NCBI RefSeq assembly: GCF_001905725.1
Contig: NZ_LIWB01000005.1
Span: 310,001-374,000, forward strand
Source of the DNA: Streptomyces sp. CB02400
Lineage (GTDB): Bacteria > Actinomycetota > Actinomycetes > Streptomycetales > Streptomycetaceae
DNA length: 64,000 nt
Reading direction: 5' to 3'
The notes beneath the pieces were generated by a model, which had not been told where the DNA came from, made no database searches, and saw only the letters and a list, made by a program, of their open reading frames with translations. Position numbers and translations under genes: made by a program. Shown piece by piece: positions 58,863 to 64,000 of this stretch (position 1 is its first letter; each line of letters begins with the position of its first letter).

Positions 58863-59450
58863 ATGGCAGGCGAGACCGTCATCACGGTCGTCGGCAATCT
58901 TGTCGACGACCCCGAGCTGCGCTTCACCCCGTCCGGTGCGGCCGTCGCGAAGTTCCGTGTCGCGTCGACGCCCCGCACCTTCGACCGCCAGACGAACGAG
59001 TGGAAGGACGGCGAGAGCCTGTTCCTGACCTGCTCGGTCTGGCGTCAGGCGGCGGAGAACGTCGCCGAGTCGCTCCAGCGAGGCATGCGCGTCATTGTGC
59101 AGGGCCGGCTGAAGCAGCGGTCCTACGAGGACCGTGAGGGCGTCAAGCGCACGGTCTACGAGCTGGACGTCGAGGAAGTCGGCGCCAGCCTGCGCAACGC
59201 CACGGCCAAGGTCACCAAGACCACCGGCCGCGGTGGTCAGCAGGGTGGTGGCGGCTACGGCGGCGGTGGCGGCCAGGGTGGCGGCGGCTGGGGCGGCGGC
59301 CCCGGCGGTGGCCAGCAGGGCGGCGGCGCTCCCGCCGACGACCCGTGGGCGACCGGCGCTCCCGCCGGTGGCCAGCAGGGCGGTGGCGGCGGCTGGGGCG
59401 GTGGCTCCGGCGGCAGCGGCGGCGGCTACTCGGACGAGCCCCCCTTCTAG
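58863..59450 (+). CDS. ssb: Single-stranded DNA-binding protein
   Basis: A 195-residue SSB: the OB fold ([58 protein letters not shown]) occupies residues 1-110. A long Gly-rich linker with repeated GGQQGGG runs follows, and the acidic partner-binding tip is DEPPF. It protects single strands at forks and recruits replication proteins. Its place in the S6-S18 operon marks it as the housekeeping SSB. Confidence 0.97.
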   Translation: MAGETVITVVGNLVDDPELRFTPSGAAVAKFRVASTPRTFDRQTNEWKDGESLFLTCSVWRQAAENVAESLQRGMRVIVQGRLKQRSYEDREGVKRTVYELDVEEVGASLRNATAKVTKTTGRGGQQGGGGYGGGGGQGGGGWGGGPGGGQQGGGAPADDPWATGAPAGGQQGGGGGWGGGSGGSGGGYSDEPPF

Positions 59451-59492
59451 GCGGGCCGTACCCACACTTCTTGATCACACAGGAGAAACATC

Positions 59493-59729
59493 ATGGCGAA
59501 GCCGCCTGTGCGCAAGCCTAAGAAGAAGGTCTGCGCATTCTGCAAGGACAAGGTCACGTACGTGGACTACAAGGACACGAACATGCTGCGGAAGTTCATT
59601 TCCGACCGCGGCAAGATCCGTGCCCGCCGCGTGACCGGCAACTGCACGCAGCACCAGCGTGACGTCGCCACGGCCGTCAAGAACAGCCGTGAGATGGCGC
59701 TGCTGCCCTACACCTCCACCGCGCGATAA
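59493..59729 (+). CDS. rpsR: 30S ribosomal protein S18 (zinc-binding C+ type)
   Basis: A 78-residue protein with C14-x2-C17 (VCAFCKDK) and C51-x2-H54 (NCTQHQ), a zinc-ribbon-like set marking the C+ paralogue. Streptomyces usually also carry a zinc-free S18 elsewhere under Zur. ATG with GGAGAAA, 42 nt after ssb. Confidence 0.95.
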   Translation: MAKPPVRKPKKKVCAFCKDKVTYVDYKDTNMLRKFISDRGKIRARRVTGNCTQHQRDVATAVKNSREMALLPYTSTAR

Positions 59730-59747
59730 GGGAAGGGTGACCGACTC

Positions 59748-60194
59748 ATGAAGATCATCCTCACCCACGAGGTCTCCGGCCTCGGTGCCGCGGGCGACGT
59801 CGTCGACGTCAAGGACGGTTACGCTCGCAACTACCTGGTTCCGCGGAAGCTCGCGATCCGCTGGACCAAGGGCGGCGAGAAGGACGTCGAGCAGATCCGT
59901 CGTGCTCGCAAGATCCACGAGATCCAGACCATCGAGCAGGCCAACCAGGTGAAGGCCCAGCTCGAGGGCGTCAAGGTCCGCCTGGCCGTCCGCTCCGGCG
60001 ACGCCGGTCGTCTCTTCGGTTCCGTCACCCCGGCCGACATCGCTTCGGCGATCAAGGCCGCCGGTGGTCCCGAGGTCGACAAGCGCCGCATCGAGCTGGG
60101 CTCGCCGATCAAGACGCTGGGCGCCCACGAGACGTCCGTGCGTCTGCACCCCGAGGTGGCCGCCAAGGTCGACATCGAGGTCGTCGCCGGCTGA
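59748..60194 (+). CDS. rplI: 50S ribosomal protein L9
   Basis: A 148-residue protein: N-terminal [33 protein letters not shown] is the L9 signature, then the long connecting helix and C-terminal RNA-binding domain ([16 protein letters not shown]). Last gene of the operon. Confidence 0.97.
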   Translation: MKIILTHEVSGLGAAGDVVDVKDGYARNYLVPRKLAIRWTKGGEKDVEQIRRARKIHEIQTIEQANQVKAQLEGVKVRLAVRSGDAGRLFGSVTPADIASAIKAAGGPEVDKRRIELGSPIKTLGAHETSVRLHPEVAAKVDIEVVAG

Positions 60195-60223
60195 GTGCCG
60201 CGCTCGCTGAAGCAGTGAGCATG

Positions 60224-60252
60224 GGGGCCGCACCCTTCGGGGTGCGGCCCCC
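60224..60252. terminator. Terminator of the rpsF-rplI operon
   Basis: A 12-bp stem (GGGGGCCGCACC) with a CTTCG loop, between the convergent rplI and MATE genes. Confidence 0.85.
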
Positions 60253-60260
60253 GTCGCCGT

Positions 60261-60274
60261 GTTCCACGTGAAAC
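60261..60274. promoter_or_regulatory. Variant parS-like site
   Basis: GTTCCACGTGAAAC differs from parS at one position (T to C at position 4) and breaks the palindrome. It may bind ParB weakly or be a decaying site. Confidence 0.55.
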
Positions 60275-60276
60275 GG

Positions 60277-61614
60277 TCAGCGTGCGGCGCCCGTGACGAT
60301 CCAGCGGCCGGAGCGGGTGCGGAGCCACAGGGTCAGCATCCGCACGGTCATCATGAGCGTCATCGTGGCCCACAGTGCGGTGAGTCCGCCCCCGAGTGAG
60401 GGAACCAGCAGGGCGGCGGGGGTGAACACCGCGAGGGTCAGCAGCATCGCCCAGGCCAGGTACGGTCCGTCGCCCGCGCCCATCAGGACCCCGTCCAGGA
60501 CGAAGACGACGCCGCAGATCGGCTGGGACAGTGCCACCAGCACCAGGGCGGGCAGCGCCGCGTCCGTGACCGTGGCGTCACTGGTGAACAGGGGAAGGAA
60601 CACCGGCCGGGCGAGCACCACCAGGACGCCGAGGACGACACCGACCGCGATACCCCACTCGACCATGCGGCGGCATGCCTCACGGGCACCCCGGTCGTCG
60701 CCGGCGCCCAGATAACGCCCGATGATGGCCTGCCCGGCGATGGCGATGGCGTCCAGCGCGAAGGCGAGCAGGCTCCACAGGGAGAGGATGATCTGGTGGG
60801 CTGCGATCTCGGAGTCGCCGAGACGGGCGGCGACGGCTGTCGCGATCATCAGGATCGCCCGGAGCGAGAGGGTCCGGACCAACAGGGGAACGCCCGCCCG
60901 GGCGGACGCCCTGATCCCGGCGGCGTCCGGGCGCAGCGACGCCCCGTGCCTGCGTGCTCCGCGCAGCACCACGGCCAGGTAGACCGCGGCCATGCCGCAC
61001 TGCGCGATGACGGTGCCCCAGGCGGAGCCCGCGATGCCCAGGCCGGCGCCGTAGACCAGGGCGACGTTGAGCACACCGTTGGCGGCGAAGCCGGCGATGG
61101 CGACGTAGAGAGGTGTCCTGGTGTTCTGCAGTCCGCGCAGGACACCGGTCGCGGCGAGAACGACCAGCATGGCCGGTATGCCGAGTGTGGAGATCCGCAG
61201 ATAGGTGGTCGCGTGGGGAGCCGCTGTGTCGGAGGTACCGAAGAGGTCCACGAGGGCGGGGGCCGTGGGCAGGACGACGGCCATGACGGTGGCGCCGAGG
61301 AGCAGGGCCAGCCAGATTCCGTCCATGCCCTGGCGGATGGCCGAGGGGAGGTCGCCGGCTCCGACGCGCCGGGCGACGGCGGCCGTGGTGGCGTAGGCCA
61401 GGAAGACGAAGACGCTCACGGCGGTCATCAGGAGGGCCGAGGCGACGCCGAGACCGGCGAGCTGTGCCGTGCCCAGATGGCCGACGACGGCGCTGTCCGC
61501 CATGACGAAGAGCGGCTCGGCGACGAGAGCGCCGAAGGCGGGGACTGCCAGCATGACGATTTCGCGGTCATGCCGCCGTCGAGCGGCTCCGGGCCGCGCG
61601 GGGGCCTGTGTCAT
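60277..61614 (-). CDS. MATE family efflux transporter (DinF-like)
   Basis: A 445-residue protein with 12 membrane segments in two halves; the first has PAFGALVAEPLFVMADSAVVGHLG, typical of the DinF branch, and a matching SEIAAHQIILSLWSLLAFALDAI in the second. It probably exports cations or drugs against sodium or protons. ATG 61614 was chosen; a TTG 9 nt earlier is the alternative. Confidence 0.9.
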   Translation of the reverse strand: MTQAPARPGAARRRHDREIVMLAVPAFGALVAEPLFVMADSAVVGHLGTAQLAGLGVASALLMTAVSVFVFLAYATTAAVARRVGAGDLPSAIRQGMDGIWLALLLGATVMAVVLPTAPALVDLFGTSDTAAPHATTYLRISTLGIPAMLVVLAATGVLRGLQNTRTPLYVAIAGFAANGVLNVALVYGAGLGIAGSAWGTVIAQCGMAAVYLAVVLRGARRHGASLRPDAAGIRASARAGVPLLVRTLSLRAILMIATAVAARLGDSEIAAHQIILSLWSLLAFALDAIAIAGQAIIGRYLGAGDDRGAREACRRMVEWGIAVGVVLGVLVVLARPVFLPLFTSDATVTDAALPALVLVALSQPICGVVFVLDGVLMGAGDGPYLAWAMLLTLAVFTPAALLVPSLGGGLTALWATMTLMMTVRMLTLWLRTRSGRWIVTGAAR

Positions 61615-62074
61615 GTGCACCAATCTAATCGTCCACAGGTAAGAGATGCAAAGCTCTGTAGACCCTTACTCTGTGGCTCTGGGTGTGGGCTTGGGTACAT
61701 CGCATGAAGCGATCTTGAGCCGACTGGGAAACTTTTTCTTCTGCACAGCCGGTGGATGATGAAAGCGCAGGTCACGGCCTTGTGGACATCAAGGGTTTGG
61801 TCTTGTTCACAGGGCTGTCCACCGGCTCGTGCACAGGTTTCGCGGAGTTCTCCACAGCATTGGGCCGGTCGTCCACAGGGCCTGTGGATAACCAGATTGG
61901 CTGACGGTGCCGACGGGCCTACGGTGGTCCGGCGCTCGCTCCGTCCACCGGTTTCAGAAACGCCACAAATCCGGCGCGCGACAACTGGAGTTGGGCCTCT
62001 TATTTGTCAGTGCCGTGCCGTAGAACAGAGAGGCACGGCGAGGTCCGTTCCGGCGGACGGGAGGAGGTGGCTCG
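61615..62074. promoter_or_regulatory. dnaB upstream region with a DnaA-box cluster
   Basis: A 460-nt divergent region. Boxes: TCGTCCACA at 61629 and 61869, TGTGGACAT at 61781, TTGTTCACA at 61803, TTCTCCACA at 61848 and TGTGGATAA at 61883 (perfect TTATCCACA complement). Only the last is exact. It also holds the dnaB promoter. No ORF looks real. Confidence 0.7.
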
Positions 62075-63553
62075 GTGAGCATTTCCGAGCCCTTGGACGA
62101 CCCGTGGGCCGAGAGCGGACCCAGTGATCGTCTGCCCGCCTCCCGTCGCCGCGAGGACCGGGGCAGGGGCCGCGACGAGCAGCACGACCGCGGCCGGGAC
62201 AACGGCGCGTGGGACGGCGGAGGCTCCGCGTTCGAAAGGGTGCCGCCGCAGGACCTCGAGGCCGAGCAGTCCGTGCTGGGCGGCATGCTGCTGTCCAAGG
62301 ACGCCATCGCCGACGTCGTCGAGATCCTCAAGGGCCACGACTTCTACAAGCCGGCGCACGAGACCATCTACACGGCCATCCTCGACGTCTACGCCAAGGG
62401 CGAGCCGGCCGACCCCATCACCATCGCCGCGGAGCTGACCAAGCGCGGTGAGATCAACAAGGTCGGCGGGGCCTCGTATCTGCACAACCTCGTCCAGACG
62501 GTCCCCACGGCGGCCAACGCGGCCTACTACGCGGAGATCGTGCACGAGCGCGCAGTGCTGCGCCGCCTGGTCGAGGCCGGCACGCGCATCACACAGATGG
62601 GATACGCGGCCGACGACGACGTCGACGAGATCGTCAACCGCGCGCAGGCGGAGATCTACGCGGTCACCGAGCAGCGCACCAGCGAGGACTACCTGCCGCT
62701 CGGCGACATCATGGAGGGCGCGCTCGACGAGATCGAGGCGATCGGTTCGCGCAGTGGTGAGATGACCGGGGTGCCCACCGGGTTCACCGACTTCGACTCG
62801 CTCACCAACGGCCTGCACCCGGGTCAGATGATCGTCATCGCCGCGCGTCCCGCGATGGGCAAGTCGACGCTCGCCCTGGACTTCGCGCGGGCCGCGTCCA
62901 TCAAGAACAACCTGCCGAGCGTCATCTTCTCGCTCGAGATGGGGCGCAACGAGATCGCGATGCGCCTGCTGTCCGCCGAGGCCCGGGTCGCCCTGCACCA
63001 CATGCGCTCCGGCACGATGACCGACGAGGACTGGACGCGCCTGGCACGCCGGATGCCGGACGTCTCGGCGGCACCGCTCTACATCGACGACTCCCCGAAC
63101 CTGTCGATGATGGAGATCCGCGCCAAGTGCCGTCGCCTCAAGCAGCGCAACGATCTGAAGCTGGTCGTCATCGACTACCTCCAGCTGATGCAGTCCGGTG
63201 GTTCCAAACGCTCCGAGAGCCGTCAGCAGGAGGTCTCGGACATGTCCCGTAACCTCAAGCTGCTCGCCAAGGAACTGGAGATCCCGGTCATCGCGCTCTC
63301 CCAGCTCAACCGTGGCCCCGAGCAGCGCACGGACAAGAAGCCGATGGTCTCCGACCTGCGTGAGTCCGGGTCCATCGAGCAGGACGCCGACATGGTCATC
63401 CTGCTGCACCGCGAGGACGCCTACGAGAAGGAGTCCCCGCGCGCGGGTGAGGCGGACCTGATCGTGGCGAAGCACCGAAACGGTCCGACGGCCACGATCA
63501 CGGTCGCCTTCCAGGGCCACTACTCGCGTTTCGTGGACATGGCGCAGACCTGA
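62075..63553 (+). CDS. dnaB: Replicative DNA helicase DnaB
   Basis: A 492-residue hexameric helicase. A disordered charged N-terminus (about 1-50) is followed by the DnaB N-domain (VPPQDLEAEQSVLGGMLLSKDAI) and the RecA-like domain with Walker A ARPAMGKSTLALD, LVVIDYLQLM (Walker B) and DLRESGSIEQDADMV. No intein interrupts it, unlike several actinobacterial DnaBs. GTG at 62075 with GGAGGTGG. It is probably loaded by DciA (21.1 kb). Confidence 0.97.
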   Translation: MSISEPLDDPWAESGPSDRLPASRRREDRGRGRDEQHDRGRDNGAWDGGGSAFERVPPQDLEAEQSVLGGMLLSKDAIADVVEILKGHDFYKPAHETIYTAILDVYAKGEPADPITIAAELTKRGEINKVGGASYLHNLVQTVPTAANAAYYAEIVHERAVLRRLVEAGTRITQMGYAADDDVDEIVNRAQAEIYAVTEQRTSEDYLPLGDIMEGALDEIEAIGSRSGEMTGVPTGFTDFDSLTNGLHPGQMIVIAARPAMGKSTLALDFARAASIKNNLPSVIFSLEMGRNEIAMRLLSAEARVALHHMRSGTMTDEDWTRLARRMPDVSAAPLYIDDSPNLSMMEIRAKCRRLKQRNDLKLVVIDYLQLMQSGGSKRSESRQQEVSDMSRNLKLLAKELEIPVIALSQLNRGPEQRTDKKPMVSDLRESGSIEQDADMVILLHREDAYEKESPRAGEADLIVAKHRNGPTATITVAFQGHYSRFVDMAQT

Positions 63554-63576
63554 CCTGTTCCTGCTGAACTGAGGGC

Positions 63577-64000
63577 ATGACGACACCTCATCAGGGAGAA
63601 CTGCTGCCCGGTACGCGACGGGCGCTGCTGCACAGGATCGCCGTCGCCCAGAGCGAAGGACGCTCGCCGTCGCTCGTCGCGGCCGTGGTGCGGGGTGGGA
63701 AGACCGTGTGGACGGGGGCGCGGACGTCGGTGGAAGGGCACGCTCCGGACGAGCACGTGCAGTACCGGATCGGTTCGATCACCAAGACCTTCACGGCCGT
63801 TCTGGTGCTCCGGCTGCGCGACGAGGGAGCGCTCGATCTCGCCGACCCGCTGGATGAGCACCTTCCGGGTACGGGCGTGGGCGACGCGACCGTCGCCGAA
63901 CTGCTCGCGCACAGCGGCGGGCTGGCCGCGGAGACGCCCGGTCCCTGGTGGGAGCGGACCCCTGGTTCCCTGCGCCCCGGCCTCGCCGACGTGCTGGGTG
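63577..64000 (+). CDS. Serine hydrolase, beta-lactamase/class C PBP-like (3' truncated by the window)
   Basis: The first 141 residues are present. GSITKTF holds the SxxK nucleophile (Ser68 by count, in RIGSITK), followed by VLRLRDEGALDLADPLDEHLP and LLAHSGGLA, standard for the class C beta-lactamase-related family. There is no signal peptide, so it is probably a cytoplasmic esterase or peptidase-like enzyme. The Tyr-x-Asn motif is outside the window. ATG at 63577, 24 nt after dnaB; GAGGG is very close to it. Confidence 0.85.
   Translation, partial: MTTPHQGELLPGTRRALLHRIAVAQSEGRSPSLVAAVVRGGKTVWTGARTSVEGHAPDEHVQYRIGSITKTFTAVLVLRLRDEGALDLADPLDEHLPGTGVGDATVAELLAHSGGLAAETPGPWWERTPGSLRPGLADVLG

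Noticed and set aside
62075..63553. Intein in dnaB
   Set aside because: The Walker region is continuous and the length (492 residues) is normal.

Overview
The window is chromosomal DNA from a Streptomyces, and it is the replication-origin region. The evidence is very high GC with GC-rich third positions, many GTG starts, GTGA/ATGA stop-start overlaps, an oriC with many DnaA boxes between dnaN and dnaA, a 661-residue DnaA with a long Pro/Gln-rich linker, a cloud of parS sites (GTTTCACGTGAAAC), SrtE sortases, DLW-39, SCO3897-type and DUF6344-type small proteins, and a rare TTA codon. From memory the gene order matches the S. coelicolor oriC neighbourhood (roughly SCO3848 to SCO3912). I could not run a comparison.

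Layout. 1-6.9 kb: the end of a PASTA kinase (PknB), a solitary Mrr-like nuclease, then a minus-strand run DUF881 > small membrane protein > pabA > two class E sortases, with divergent crgA. 6.9-10 kb: a DnaA-box cluster, rhomboid, cyclophilin, DUF5324, tRNA-Ala. 10.1-14.7 kb: an HTH regulator and second Ser/Thr kinase (with a TTA codon), a secreted membrane-anchored protein, and small proteins. 15-25 kb: on the minus strand, in transcription order, dnaN, gnd, recF, dciA, gyrB, gyrA, DUF3566 and tRNA-Ile. 25.0-25.9 kb: oriC. 25.9-34.3 kb: dnaA (minus), then plus-strand rpmH-rnpA-yidD-yidC-khpB/jag-rsmG-parA-parB. 34.6-48.8 kb: GNAT protein, trxBA with a near-perfect sigma-R promoter, sigM with its anti-sigma factor, a pseudokinase, murJ, DUF6049, pcnA, LppU/SCO3897 protein and an MFS protein. 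48.9-58.2 kb: inositol-phosphate synthase with a PadR regulator and operator, a class A PBP with a possible envelope-stress promoter, a GT87-type membrane protein, an alanine racemase-like protein and FemX. 58.4-64 kb: rpsF-ssb-rpsR-rplI, a MATE transporter, dnaB and the start of a serine hydrolase.

How it fits together. Replication initiation (dnaA, oriC, dciA, dnaB, dnaN, ssb, recF, gyrBA), segregation (parAB and ten perfect parS sites plus one variant), ribosome and membrane biogenesis (rpmH, rnpA, yidC), and envelope growth and division (pknB, crgA, sortases, murJ, pseudokinase, PBP, FemX) sit side by side. Non-coding signals account for most of the interest: DnaA-box clusters outside oriC, parS sites inside genes, near-perfect regulatory palindromes, and structured leaders. 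I saw no insertion sequence, prophage or CRISPR array. The only gene that looks accessory is the Mrr-like nuclease.
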